From Punica granatum (Eukaryota; Streptophyta; Magnoliopsida; Myrtales; Lythraceae), in the NCBI RefSeq assembly GCF_007655135.1, contig NC_045130.1:30500605-30564604 (forward strand): DNA of 64,000 nucleotides. The letters run 5' to 3'. The position numbers were made by a program, and so were the translations under genes. The notes under the pieces are model-generated. The model was given only the letters and a program-made list of their open reading frames with translations, searched no databases and was not told the origin of the DNA. Positions 31,768 to 43,970 of this stretch are shown piece by piece; the stretch's first letter is position 1, and each line of letters begins with the position of its first letter.

Positions 31768-32590
31768 CCAATAAGATTGAGTACATATTTACTGTGTATA
31801 AATTTTATAACATACAAGATTTTTTGGAACAATAGGCAATATGTGAAATGATTAAGAAAACAATGGATCAAAATGAATTTATATACAAATAATAATGTTG
31901 ATATAGATTAAATTGAATTTGATGATATAGCATGGTCAGTAATGAGATGCATTCTACTTAGCGAATTAGAAAAAGAAAATCAAAGACATGCAATTCTTAT
32001 GAAATAATATAATACACACCTATCATATATGTTTTTAAGTTATTTCGATTATTACCTTTTTATCACAAAAAAGAGAGAAAATTAAAAAAATTAAATGTTT
32101 TGGCCTTATATTTTTAAATATCCAGTTGTAAAAATGTAAAAGATAAGCATAGTAGAAGTAAATCTAAAGGTGGAAGTGAATGTGTTATCGTCACATATCT
32201 TTCATTTGAAAATCCAGAGCTTCTCCCACCGGGAAAAAAGGAAAAATCCGACGATTTAACATTTAACGATCTTTGAGAGATATTGTTGAAAAAGAATCCT
32301 CAACTTAAACATCAAAAATAGTTCTTCATAAGTTACGCGCGGGGATTTGGCCTTTTTTATTTTTAGTTGATGTTGAATTTATGCTTTTATAGTAAAAAAC
32401 ATGAGAAATAAATAATAAATAAATTATTGGGGATAGTTTTGTCAATTAATATTTCTAAATGAATTGTAAGTCTCCTTCGAAACATATAATAAAATTGTAA
32501 ATAAATTATGAAAATTAAAAAAGAAAAGATCGAAAAAAGTCTAAATATATATTAATGATGAGACTTGAAGAGATAAGCTGATCAAGGAGC
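31768..32590. repeat. Internal ~0.8-kb repeat R2
   Basis: Same family as R1, with the extra segment CAAAATGAATTTATATACAA ... GAGATG that R1 and R3 lack. Relative to R4 it is clearly more diverged than the rest of duplication A. Confidence 0.85.
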
Positions 32591-32729
32591 AAAGCGTTTA
32601 TTCAATATGCTTTTGCTTATAGACATATAGTTGATGATAGAGGTTGAACATGCCAATCCATATCATCGGGTCTTGTCTTAAGCTGTGATCGTACTTAACC
32701 TCCTTTTGGAACCTTGTTCTCTTGTGAAG

Positions 32730-32858
32730 ACCATCTCAGCCTACATGGGAAGAAGATTAGCGGGGAAAGTTCTTGCAACTTTTCTCACAGGGAATCTCGT
32801 TTACGAAGAGGGAAAGCATGCCCCTGCTGCCTGTGGTGCTACAATTCTTGCAAAATGA
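32730..32858 (+). pseudogene. Duplicated terminal exon of allantoinase (orphan)
   Basis: Exact counterpart of allantoinase exon 15 (27773-27901). It encodes [20 protein letters not shown] ... GATILAK and stop, preceded by the same TTGTGAAG acceptor. No other allantoinase exon is present in this copy, so it can only act as an alternative terminal exon by skipping the original, or be inert. Confidence 0.92.
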
Positions 32859-34667
32859 CTGTAAGAAGCTATGTAAAAGGTCGATCAATCTTCCGTATAG
32901 CATAAAAGGTACTATTAACACGACAGGCATATTCGAATTCACAGTGCATGTTTTCTTTGGAATCGAGGATGGACTTTTTTGGATGAATGAATTGAAGATG
33001 GACTAGCGAATGGCAATACTTATCGTTATACCTGTTGATAAGTCAGGAAGTTAAATTTACATTTTCTTTTTCAGGTCGCTGAACTTCCAAAGCATCCTCA
33101 ACACAGGCCATCCGGAACCAAGCTCCAAACTTGATTCTTCTGATACTTCTCTGAGGTATCGCATGCTTCTGTATATTTTGTGACTTTTCGAGCCCGATTT
33201 GGTTGCTTCTTCCTCTGCTGTTGCCATTTGTAGTCTGATCTATGTTACTTGATACTGGTTTACTACTGATTATGTCAAAATATATTCACAAAATCAAATT
33301 GGCAAATGCTTGTTTCTTTGATCCTGAATACGCGGGGGACTCGATATAAGAGGCCACGACATAGGTCCTTAAAGACCACGGAAAGCTGTAACTTGATCGA
33401 TTTATGATTGTAACAGGTTTGAAAACTGGGACAGTTTCCATCACAGATAAGTTGTCTGTTCTTGTGGGTTCATGTCGGGATCGAGCACCACCATATTAAA
33501 TCGATTAAACAGCAAACATTGATGCTCTAGTTGTGGCTATAATTGCTAAAAGAGTCGATTCTCTTGACTTTCTAGGCATGAACTAATCAATTTCTAATGG
33601 GAGACTTTGGGGAGATTATTTATGAAGCTGTACGTGGGATCATGTCGGTGCCAGTTAGAATTTTATCAGTGCAAGTGAATCAAGAGGATTGTATGCAATA
33701 TTTTAGAAGCGCTCAATTTTGCAATGTTAAAAATATTGGTACTAATCACTAAGTGTAATACAATTGACAAACTGCATTGTTAATAAGTGAATTTTATTCG
33801 CAATGTAGGGCTTGGTAGTACTAAGTGATCAAAACCCAACTGTTGCACTCGGTGATTAGTCTTAGTAATAGATTGAAAATACCTCGTATACCATAAAAAA
33901 AAAATAATTAAATAATGAGACTCGTTCTCTATTTATAATAAAATACTTAGGCATTTTTACATTTTTTTTTAAGACTAATTCTTATTTGGTATCAAGTGAA
34001 TTTTTAATTCTTGCAGTGTAGGTAAAATTTGCTTACTGATAAGGCAGTTTATCAATTGTGCCGTGACATTGCAGATTTAGTGTACAGCTTCTAATACCCT
34101 CCAATTGGGAAAATTTGGAAGGGATATAACCATTTTATAAAACAGAAAACAAATCAACTTCCACCCCCCATTTTCCAACTGGATCAAAATAATGAAAATA
34201 AGAGATAAGGCCAATTGTTTGAAATTAACTGTTTACAAATAGACCGATCGTTGCTTTTGCGTACACTCATTTGATGTGCTTTCTTCTTTCAGTAAACTTT
34301 TGTACCCATAATGCTTCAAATTCCCTGCCTGTGAAATTGATAGGAATTGAATTTAAAAGCATTCCATAGATAGTTAACTCGATGGCGAGCCGTGAACTAT
34401 CGTAAATGGCTCAACACTGTAAAAGTAATAAATGAGAATCCACATTAAAATATGATTGACGTTTTTACTATTTTTACTATTTATTTCTTGAATACATTGC
34501 ACTCTTCATTGGAAATAAAATAAGTATCTTTTTCTCTTTTTTTTTCTTTCGTTTTTTTTTTATTTAAAGTTTCTAGATAGAACCCAAAATGTTACCCCCA
34601 GTAAGGTATCCATAGAATAAATATATAGTTTTTTTTTTTTTGGTAGTAAAGGATAGCAATATATTAA

Positions 34668-34891
34668 TTAGTCAAAATTGTTTGAACAGTCTCGGTTATA
34701 AGTAACAAGGCGAGTGTTAGGGACACTAGCAACATCAGCAAACAAAAGATCAAGGACCCCAACAGGAGGGGTACCAAAATGAACTACATCATAGGAATTA
34801 GATAAGTTATCCCGAGCTAGTTGGGCGATGAAACCCGTGACAGTATTAGCTTCATGGTACGTGCGGATAACTCTAAAGTTGGCAAATTTTT
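34668..34891 (-). pseudogene. RNase H-like LINE fragment, second copy
   Basis: Copy of 29707-29930 within duplication A; the predicted peptide is identical. Confidence 0.7.
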
Positions 34892-34902
34892 GTATTAGCT
34901 TT

Positions 34903-35640
34903 ATTGGTCCAATTAGATTGAGTACATATTTATTGTGTATAAATTTTATAACATACAAGATTTTTTGGAACAATAGGCAATATGTGAAATGATTAAGAAA
35001 ACAATGGATTCTACTTATCGAATTAGAAAAAGAAAATCAAAGACATGCAATTCTTATGAAATAATATAATACGCACCTATCATATATGTTTTTAAGTTAC
35101 TTCGATTATTACCTTTTTATCAGAAACAAGAGAGAAAATTTTAAAAAAATTAATGTTTTGGCTTTATATTTTTAAATATCTAGTTGTAAAATTGTAAAAG
35201 ATAAGTATAGTAGAAGTAAATCTAAAGGTGGAAGTGAATGTGTCGTTGTCACATATCTTTCATTTGAAAATCCGGAGCTTCTCCCACCGGGAAAAAAGGA
35301 CAAATCTGACGATTTAACATTTAACTATCTTTGAGAGATATTGTTAAAAAGAATCCTCAACTTCATCGTCAAAAATAGTTCTTCATTAGCCATGCGCGGG
35401 GATTTGGACTTTTTTTATTTTTAGTTGATGTTGAATTTATAATTTTATAGCACAAAACATGAGAAATAATAAAAAAAATTATTGGAGTAGTTTTATCAAT
35501 TAATATTTCTAAATGAATTGTAAGTCTCCTTCGAAACATATAATAAAATTGTAAATAAATTATGAAAATTCAAGAAGAAAAGATTGAAAAAAGTCTAAAT
35601 ATATATTAATGATGAGACTTGAAGAGATAAGCTGATCAGG
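34903..35640. repeat. Internal ~0.75-kb repeat R3
   Basis: Counterpart of R1 in copy 2; carries the same ~80-bp deletion. Confidence 0.85.
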
Positions 35641-35840
35641 AGCAAAGCACAAAAATTCATCTAATATAGACAGAGGGAAGATAGATGGACCGCAATTACA
35701 CATTATACGAAGAAATGAAAACAGGTCCGTGTCAATCTTATGATGAAACGTGTTCCCATTCTCCTTTTTTTTCCCCTCAAATTTGTTATATATACAAAAA
35801 AAAATCGAATTAACGTAGTTTTTTACTTTAATCAATTTAA

Positions 35841-36007
35841 TGTGCACCCGAATATCTGAAAATCCAATGAGCCCGACTAATTCAGTTCTGACGGCTCACT
35901 AAAAGGTAAAGCTCTCTCAAATCTTAACGTGTAATTTTCCAATCACAAGATTCAAACTTGAGACCTTATTTAAAGGGAATAAGTATCAAACTATTTAAAC
36001 TAATGTA
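35841..36007 (-). mobile_element. tRNA-derived SINE (family 2), copy within duplication A
   Basis: Counterpart of 30881-31047, with only a few differences. Confidence 0.7.
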
Positions 36008-36656
36008 TGTTATTTAAATCTAATCTTTTTAATATGCTTGATTATAATCCTCATATATTTTTCTCCTTTTCCAAGTACATCTTCCTAAAAATAAATTTCA
36101 AAACAAAGCCACGTTCTATTTATGATTTAAAAAAAAGTTAAATTGTAATTATTTTATTTTACTATATATATTTGTGTGTTTTACCCCATTATTAAAATAT
36201 CTTTTCTAAATACTTCCAACTAACAAGTGTACCAATTTACCCGGAAATAGTATATTGTGTATCAAGCAACTCTTTGAAATCATTAAACTAATCCCATTTC
36301 AAGTATAACAAACAAAAATAAATCCAAGTGGTTCATATATAACTTTCCAAAAGATTTCATATATTTATGTCCTTTGAAAATTTTCTTCTTATTAGTTTAT
36401 AGTCTTTATCATTTTTCTCGTCCTTCCACTTTTGTCGTCCAAAATAATTTTGGAAAGAGTACTTTCCATATATTACCCAAAAATATTATATTACAATAAT
36501 TTTGATATTGGTTATATTTATATATATATTAGTTCATATTCTTTTTTATCATAAATAATGCAAAATATTTCTTGATTTTAGTGTATCCTCAGACTCAAAT
36601 TATGCAAGATTGTCAAAATGACAAGAAAATATTAAACTACAATATTGTGAATGCTT

Positions 36657-37474
36657 GGTCCAATAAGATCGACTACATATTTATTGTGTATAAATTTTAT
36701 AACATACAAGATTTTTTGGAACAATAGGCAATACGTGAAATAATTAAGAAAACAATGGATCAAAATGAATTTATATACAAATAATAATGTTGATATAGAT
36801 TAAATTGAATTTGATGATATAGCATGGTCAGTAATGAGATGCGTTCTACTTATCGAATTAGAAAAAGAAAATCAAAGACATGCAATTCTTATGAAATAAT
36901 ATAATACGCACCTATCATATATATTTTTAAATTACTTCGATTATTACCTTTTTATCACAAAAAAGAGAGAGAATAAAAAAATTAATGTTTTGGCCTTATA
37001 TTTTTAAATATCTAGTTGTAAAATTGTAAAAGATAAGCATAGTAGAAGTAAATCTAAAGGTGGAAGTGAATGTGTCGTCGTCACATATCTTTCATTTGAA
37101 AATCCAGAGCTTCTCCCACCGGGAAAAAAGGAAAAATCCGACGATTTAACGTTTAACGATCTTTGAGAGATATTGTTGAAAAAGAATCCTCAACTTAAAC
37201 GTCAAAAATAGTTCTTCATAAGTCACACGCGGGGATTTGGCCTTTTTTATTTTTAGTTGATGTTGAATTTATGCTTTTATAGTACAAAACATGAGAAATA
37301 AAAAATAAATAAATTATTGGGAGTAGTTTTATCAATTAATATCTCTAAATGAATTGTAAGTCTCATTCGAAACATATAATAAAATTGTAAATAAATTATG
37401 AAAATTAAAAAAGAAAAGATCGAAAAAAGTCTAAATATATATTAATGATGAGACTTTAAGAGATAAGCTGATCA
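36657..37474. repeat. Internal ~0.8-kb repeat R4
   Basis: Counterpart of R2; ends the duplicated unit at AAGCTGATCAG. Confidence 0.85.
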
Positions 37475-37986
37475 GACTTATGTGAAAGGCTATTGTTGTA
37501 CAAACAGAAGAATTCCGTGAGAATATACTAAAATAATAAATATGTATATATATATATATATACACATATATATAGAAATGATTAATTCATTATAACTAAT
37601 CTCTGAAACGGCCCAGCTGGCCTGGTCTGACTAGTTTTTAATACTAAGAAATATCTTTGCTTCCAATATTTTTGGAATTCTTTTTTTTATTTTTTCCCTT
37701 TCTTTCAAAGCTTCGGAAACCGTCCAAGGACCGTTTAAGGTGACAACCTTTGATGAAATAAGTGGAAATCATTGCTTCTTTGCATATTACAACAAATTAA
37801 AGTGGCAAATGGACTTTTTAGGAGATCAAAAAGTTGAGTTGGCAGAAAAGGATTGCATTGAGACGAAACTGCTTATTTACACTACATCACATTATCATCT
37901 ACTACCTCATCTGATCCGTCAATACATTTCCTTCTAGTTTCTACAAAGTGGAAATCCCAACAGTCCCGAATGGAAGGGGCTCCGAA
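37475..37986. other. 3' flank of the RING gene
   Basis: Contains a (TA)n microsatellite at about 37543-37575 and otherwise unremarkable DNA. The 65-codon plus-strand ORF at 37740-37937 matches nothing known. Confidence 0.5.
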
Positions 37987-38688
37987 TCAGAACACGATAA
38001 GGCATAGCAGGAAACAGCAGAAGAGGAAAATCGATATTCTGTTTAGGGACTTATCCGCCTGAATCTCCTGCCTCCTCAGCCTCGGGCTACTGCTGCTGCC
38101 ACGTAGGTTATACGGGTTAATGTACCCGAATAAACTGTCTGAGTTGCGAAACACCCTCGCGTAGACCATCTCCCCGAACATACCAACCATCGGGCTCTGA
38201 AACCCAGCACCGCCGAGACTGAACAGCTCAGACTGTGCGCCTGAGGAGTCATCGAAGCTGTTGGCATGATCCTGATATGGGTTCCGGTAAGGAAGCTGCT
38301 GGGCTGCGCTGCGAGTTGGGGGAGATGTTAAGCAATAGGTGTTAGAAGCTGCGGGCCTTGGAGGGATGGCTGTGCCCAGTTGAGTCAGGCCTTTTCCTTC
38401 AAGCTCAGGCCTGCCCCGCCCGTAGAGAGGGACCATTGCTGTGTGAGAAATCCCAGCTTTGCAGACGGGACATTGTGGGGGCTCATCCATGGCCAGAGAG
38501 AGGGACTGCACATGGAGCCATTTATAGATGCAGGGCCAGCAGTATAAGTGACCACAGAGGGTTACCACGGGCTCTTGCGCAAATTCCAAGCAGATATTGC
38601 AGTCGAAGCAGCCTTTACAATTTTCAGGTTCAACTTGTGTGGCTGGGGTCGACCTCCATTCCTGAGAAAAGTACTGCTCAAAGGCCAT
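37987..38688 (-). CDS. RMA-type membrane-anchored RING E3 ubiquitin ligase
   Basis: Single-exon 233-residue protein. A C3HC4 RING spans residues 30-76: C30-I-x-C33, C45-G-H47, C50-x2-C53, C73-P-V-C76. The 19-residue stretch between the sixth and seventh ligands (WLHVQ...PPQ) is typical of RMA/RNF5 proteins. The middle is Pro/Ser/Gln-rich. Residues about 214-233 (ISIFLFCCFLLCLIVF) form a C-terminal membrane anchor. Family members sit in the ER membrane and ubiquitinate membrane proteins in ER-associated degradation, aquaporins being known RMA targets. An upstream in-frame ATG at 38769 would add 27 residues not typical of the family. MAFEQYFSQEW resembles the usual start and is chosen. The TATA-like site at 40698 suggests a leader intron. 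Confidence 0.9.
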   Translation of the reverse strand: MAFEQYFSQEWRSTPATQVEPENCKGCFDCNICLEFAQEPVVTLCGHLYCWPCIYKWLHVQSLSLAMDEPPQCPVCKAGISHTAMVPLYGRGRPELEGKGLTQLGTAIPPRPAASNTYCLTSPPTRSAAQQLPYRNPYQDHANSFDDSSGAQSELFSLGGAGFQSPMVGMFGEMVYARVFRNSDSLFGYINPYNLRGSSSSPRLRRQEIQADKSLNRISIFLFCCFLLCLIVF

Positions 38689-40009
38689 GGACTGGACTTG
38701 CTTGTTGTTCCTTGTCCAAGAATGAACAGATCTGTGATTGACATAGAAGAAAAGCAGTTGAGGATTCATAGCTAACTATGCATTAAGCAAATTGTTCATG
38801 ATGAGGAGAACCAGCTAATGCAATTTCAGGATACTACTACTAAACATGAGTATGGCGACATGCTCTAGACCTTCCGGGAGGGTTGCATCAAACTCACTCT
38901 TTCACAAAATTCACCTACCTCGATTTGAACAAGTGAGCAAGAAAAATGTACATAGAGCAGTTTGATGAGAAGGTTCGTTAAGAAGTTGTAAAGACGGGGA
39001 CGATAACAAGAGACGGGACACCTTCGAGAAGAGTATAATACTGCAACTAACGATTCAGTGTAGCCCGCACATGCTAACCTAAGAGTTAGGTATTGAACTA
39101 AAACCTTCTATACAGACAAAGCACCAAATCCAAACAAAATGACAAGTCATACTCTTTTCTTCTCGGATCCACCAGGAAGATGCTGTGAAGACGCAACCGT
39201 TACATTTCATGACTATTAAAAGTTGAACAGGCAATTGGAAACACGCTTTTGGTCAATTAGAAGAAAATTATGGTGAATTGTAAAACCAAAGGCTTCTATT
39301 CAGTCGTTGGATTTTCCAGACAATATTAAAATTTTCATAAAAATGATATTTTGATATCCAAATTATTTTATTTACATATTAATTGTATTATTGTTTTCAT
39401 TGTTATACAAGATCACGAATCCAATTTGACTTTTAGAACACAGTTGAAACCTTAATTGTTGCTTCGGTTCCCAAAACATGATAAGGATGCTTCAACTACC
39501 AGTTTTCTCAATAAAGAAATAAACAAAGAGAAGCAAAAGCGAGGATCACTGTAGACACCACGTCTTTTGGGAAAAGATGCAAGAAAAAGTCGAGGTCCTT
39601 AAAATGTAGAAGATACTGAAAACGAATTTGAATTTTTTCACATTAATACGATGAATGCATACTAATTAATCACCGAGTAACATGTCCAGTTGTAATGATC
39701 AGTTTTAGAAGGTCGATCCCCACCGATGCTGAATGGACTTGGATTTCTATTGAAAACCCGTGCTGTTTCGCAGTTGCCAAACCCAAGCCTATAACATTGC
39801 ACTAGCCCATCGGTTCCAATAACCCCGTGAGCAAGCGCACATATGAGAGGCCGGTATTCACGCATCGCGATCATCTTACTAATGATTCAGAGCTAAAACA
39901 TTTTCTTTTTCATGTAATTGTAAAAACCCTTTTCACGATCAAATCTATCTGCCCATTTAGACCCTTGAGGCTTTACCTTCAACCCGTTGACTCTTCAAAG
40001 AGGATTATA
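38689..40009 (-). other. Probable 5' leader intron of the RING gene
   Basis: No coding sequence is supported between the RING start codon and the GC-rich leader-like region at about 40500-40670. Interpretation as a 5' UTR intron is inferred. Nothing else was recognised. Confidence 0.4.
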
Positions 40010-40230
40010 CTTCGTTTGGTTTTGCAATCGGATTTTAAAATTTTAACTCTAACTCTAACTTTACCCCTACTCACTGTATAACAAAAATCAAATGTGAGGC
40101 CATACATAAATCCATATACACCTCCATTATATTCAATTCAATTTTTAATACTAAATTCTCTCAACTATTCATTACTTTTGCACACTTTTTCTCGTAATTC
40201 AACAAAACAATCGTTACAACATCTATCTAA
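40010..40230. mobile_element. Truncated copy of the 10130-10446 MITE-like family
   Basis: TTCGTTTGGTTTTGCAATCG, then CCATACATAAATCCATATAC and the CATTATATTCAATTCAATTT core match the 10130 element. The right end lacks the AACCAAACACG terminus. Confidence 0.5.
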
Positions 40231-40697
40231 TCAAAGGGAAACTCATAGAGCCCACAGAGAAATCAAAAGAAACCGGAAAGTTCTAGAACCGCATCGTATC
40301 GAGGCTCATTTCGCCAAAAGTTCGCTAATTTTCCGAATCGACAGCAATTTCCCGGAAATGAAGGTGCAGCATTTCGAAGAAAAACAAGGGGAAAATCGCA
40401 AAGAACAAGCTCAAAACTAACAAAGACACGGATTATGGATATGCCGCAAAGCTATACAGTAGTAGAAAGCTCCGAGATGTATGAAGACACCCATCATTAA
40501 AAAGAGAGTGAAAGGCGGAGGGCGGGAGGGAGAACTACCGGTAGAGACGACGCGGTGACTGAACCAACTGATTGTTAATAGACAGCTCCGAGTGGAGTGG
40601 GTTGTCCCGAAGAAGCTTCAACGGCGATTAGATTACAGAGCTAATCAAGGAGAGATCGAGAGAGGAAGAGGGGAAGGGACGGGAAGGAAGAAGACTT
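40231..40697 (-). other. Leader-like GC-richer region upstream of the RING gene
   Basis: CT-rich in the sense of the minus strand between about 40500 and 40690, downstream of a TATA-like site. Probably the first noncoding exon. The plus-strand ORF at 40094-40420 is not supported. Confidence 0.4.
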
Positions 40698-40705
40698 ATT
40701 TATAG
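40698..40705 (-). promoter_or_regulatory. TATA box, probably of the RING gene
   Basis: CTATAAATA on the minus strand, followed by a CT-rich leader-like stretch. It is 2 kb from the start codon, so linkage depends on a leader intron. Confidence 0.45.
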
Positions 40706-40768
40706 AGACCCCGAGATACCGGCAGAGCGCCGCGCAAACAATTTTCTTTCTTTTGTATTTTCGAAACA

Positions 40769-40769
<1 letters not shown>

Positions 40770-40806
<37 letters not shown>

Positions 40807-40834
40807 GTAGTAGTAATAATAATAATAATAATAA
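40770..40834. repeat. (AAT)n microsatellite, ~65 bp
   Basis: About 20 trinucleotides, interrupted by three AGT units near the middle. Confidence 0.95.
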
Positions 40835-41355
40835 CCTTCGACTTTACTCTTTTTACTAAAACTAGATGCGCGTTGGGCGGATATGTGAAAATTTAATAAA
40901 TTTTAATTTATTTAACATTTATGGGATAACCTTTTTAATTTATCAACATAATTTTTTTGTAGAAGATTGCTCTTAATGTTCGTTCATGAATTGATAAAAA
41001 ATTTATTTTTAAAGAAAATTTTAAATATTTATCCCAGATTAAGGAATTTGTTTTCTTTTCCAATTAAATGATTTTTTTAACATTTTCAGTACAATATTAA
41101 GAAAGATCAAATTTCATTAATGTATTAAGTTTTCTAAGCGGCCTATTAGATTGTCTACCACAAGCTGATATTTTTAAAAGGATGATATCGTGGCGCTTTC
41201 TCGTATCACTTTACAACTTTTATTTCATGAAAAGTGTTTGATATTTATCAAGGAACAGTTTATTCCAAAATACTGTGTGGACCATTTTGAAGAGATCACC
41301 AAAATTTCAAAGTGAAAATACTATCCCATGAAATTTTAAGATGTCAAGAAAGGTT
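40835..41355. other. AT-rich intergenic DNA
   Basis: Nothing recognised. Confidence 0.5.
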
Positions 41356-41664
41356 TAGGGTGTGTTTGTTTCTTTGAAAATTTTTTAACTCAACTCAACT
41401 CAACTTATCTTCAATTCAATATCACAATCATTACTTTTTTTTCATTTTTAAAATTTTTTTAACCATTCAATTCAATTTTTAATATTAAATTCTCTCAATT
41501 ATTCATTATTTTTTCACAATTCAACAACACAATCATTACTTAATCATTACTTTCTCTCAATTATTTATTACTTTTTCACACTTTTACTCATAATTCAACA
41601 ATACAATCATTACAAACTAATTAAAATCAAAACTCAACTCAACTCTAAATTTAAACGCACTCTT
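41356..41664. mobile_element. MITE-like repeat with GTGTGTTTGTTT ... AAACGCACTC ends
   Basis: About 309 bp. The terminal GGGTGTGTTTG and TTTAAACGCACTC are imperfect complements. The core matches the 10130-10446 family. It contains an internally repeated CAATTCAACAACACAATCAT segment. Confidence 0.6.
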
Positions 41665-42924
41665 ATGTGTTGATATTATATAATAGTCAACTCTTAGTTG
41701 GAACTTACTTTAACTTGTTCATGGCATTGAATTTTGGAAGAGAAAATGCATGTGAAATTGTCCCAATAAGTAATTAGAAGACGACTAATGCTATATTTAA
41801 GAGAGCCGAAGCTGTTAATGATGTCTTTAAAATCTTTTTTATAACAATTTTTGCCAGCAAAAGCTCCAATGATGGCATTTCATCATTTCTCAAATCCCTC
41901 TCAGCTTGTAATGAGAGAATTTCAATAAAATTAGTAAACCAAGTTCAAATATGAGCGCAATTTGGATTGCTTATTAGCTTCAACTTATACAAGTTTAACT
42001 CGAGAATGGAATTCTTGGAATTTTTCCCCCAGATCATTTTATTTTTTCTCATGCTATTGTTGAAAAGGAAAACTCTTGTTCAATAAAATTAAACACGAAT
42101 GACACGAATAAGGCAGACAAATGGATCAGCTTACCACGAGCTCGTAGATTATGCGGAGCTACTCATGTATGCAAAACTGAATGACATCAAATGGCAAATC
42201 TCGCAATAGAAACGAATAAAGCACGAACATAACTCGACCACTTCTCATGAATGAAACGAATAAAGCACGAAGACATCACTAATAATCAAACTGCATAATA
42301 GTCCAACACTTTCATCTTCCATTCTTTGATTAGCACTACATAATGGGGAGAGGCCCCTAACAACCTCATTAGTGATGATAAGGTGGACAACATTAGGAGC
42401 TGAATTAAAATGACCAATCTGCATTCTCTGTTTGTCCACCTGAGAGCATCAGAGATTGTCGTCTATCGTTGCTACTAACTGGAAAGTATTAATCACAAAT
42501 TTGTAATATATCATTTCTGCTTTCTAAATGATTCCATTATCTTTCAGTCGTTAATGAAATCCACTGCACTCTACAGTCGCCTTTGAAATGTGTCGAGTCC
42601 TCTCGGTATCCTAAATACGTAGGATTTACATAGATGTGAGAAAGATAAATATAGCAAGCCTCTCATCCTGAAGGAGAATAGGTGAAAAGGAAGATACATT
42701 GTATCGTGGTGGCGAGAGATAGACTACTTGCGTATCAAGAATAAAAAGTGGACAAATCATGAAACAATGAATAATTAAATACTTTGAGCCATCGAGAAGA
42801 CAAGAACCATAAACTGAATGTTCGCAAAAGACAACATTTTATATGCGCTTTTTAACTTTTTTTATATCACAATAGATATATAGCTTAAAAAAAAAAAAGA
42901 AAAGCGTTAAAAATTTAAGTATAT
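41665..42924. other. Intergenic DNA without recognised genes
   Basis: Short repeats of ACGAATAAAGCACGAA occur near 42210-42270. ORF 42245-42439 (minus) is not convincing. Confidence 0.45.
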
Positions 42925-43082
42925 ATATTTTTCTCAAGTTACAAGGGAGGCTCGTATGTCTAGTACGATAAAATGAAAATTCTAATAACTAATAAAGAAG
43001 CACGGGTAGTTTCACTGAGTATCGTAGCTGAAATATCTTGGTTGATAGAAAGGACGTGCGCCATAGCGTACACTCTCTCTAT
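42925..43082 (-). mobile_element. tRNA-derived SINE (family 1), minus orientation
   Basis: Third copy of the family at 5239-5395, with the same tail CGTACTAGACATACGAGCCT on the minus strand. Confidence 0.55.
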
Positions 43083-43970
43083 TGATTAAATATATATTTA
43101 AAAATTTTCTATTTGTAGAAATTTTTCGTTAAGTTTTTATATCTTGTAAGTAGTCATCCTGGCTTCCTATATACAAGAACTAAGTAGTAATATATCTAGA
43201 ATACTCACTCAAATCTCCCTAAAGAACCCTGGGATAGCTTCCCTGAGAGCCTATAATAATCCTTGTACAAGAACATTCTGTGTCCATAATTTTTCAGATC
43301 ACAAATTTCGGCCACACCTTTACTCCAAAATTTCTTAAACCTCTTCCCAAGGTAGTCTTTTTAAGTGCATATGCAATGCTCTAAAAAAATTGGCCCAGTT
43401 GCCTCCACGTAGCAATTGGATCGGGACACTTTTCTTCCTCCTAATGTGGAAGGACGAGAAATAGTTTCCCTGTCCGGATTAGAGGGCTGGGGGGAACACT
43501 TTTGGAGTTGCTAATTTAATGCCATTTGTACAATTTTTTTTTGCATATATGGCATTTAAGAGATACCATTATTTTAATTTTTAAAAATAAAATAAATAAT
43601 TTAAGAAAAATCAACAAAAAAAAAATCTAGAGGAGAGAGTGGCAGTGTGGCTCAGTGCAAGCCACCATCGTCCCAAGGAAGGTTGTCAACGGTATCAAAG
43701 TTCACCAATGACCTTAAATGTGCGGGGGTTTTTGGGGCGAGCCACCACTACCCTCTCTTCCCCTCGAGGGTGCAGTGGCTTTATAAATTCTTTTGATTCC
43801 CCCTGTTTTTGTTTTTAAATTTCGAAGTATTTTTTTAAAATTAAAATAAAGAAATTCTAATTAATACACATGTGAAAAGAATTTTATGCACTGTGCCAAG
43901 TTAGTAGTCATGTCTATGTGATTTAACCGCTAAATTGATGAAACAGAGCAAATAACATATTTATCTCAAG
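43083..43970. other. Intergenic DNA
   Basis: No gene recognised. A GC-richer block at 43630-43790 (GAGCCACCACTACCCTCTC and neighbours) is unassigned. Confidence 0.45.

Larger units (their letters stand above)
27666..32622 (+). repeat. Segmental duplication A, copy 1 (~4.96 kb)
   Basis: From ACATATAGTTGATGATAG in the last allantoinase intron to the junction with copy 2. It contains allantoinase exon 15, its 3' flank, a LINE RNase H fragment, a SINE and two ~0.75-kb internal repeats. Copy 2 is offset by 4957-4961 bp with very few differences over the first ~3.9 kb. Confidence 0.93.
32623..37474 (+). repeat. Segmental duplication A, copy 2 (~4.85 kb)
   Basis: Head-to-tail copy of 27666-32622. 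It lacks about 60 bp present in copy 1 near 31570-31640 and differs in homopolymer lengths. It ends at AAGCTGATCAG|ACTTATG. Confidence 0.93.

Noticed and set aside
29930..32590. R1 and R2 as the two LTRs of a short retrotransposon
   Set aside because: No TG...CA ends, PBS or PPT were found next to them, and the intervening 1.1 kb has no retroelement motif; left as direct repeats.
38358..38775. Plus-strand ORFs over the RING gene
   Set aside because: Antisense to a clear RING/membrane-anchor coding sequence with family motifs.
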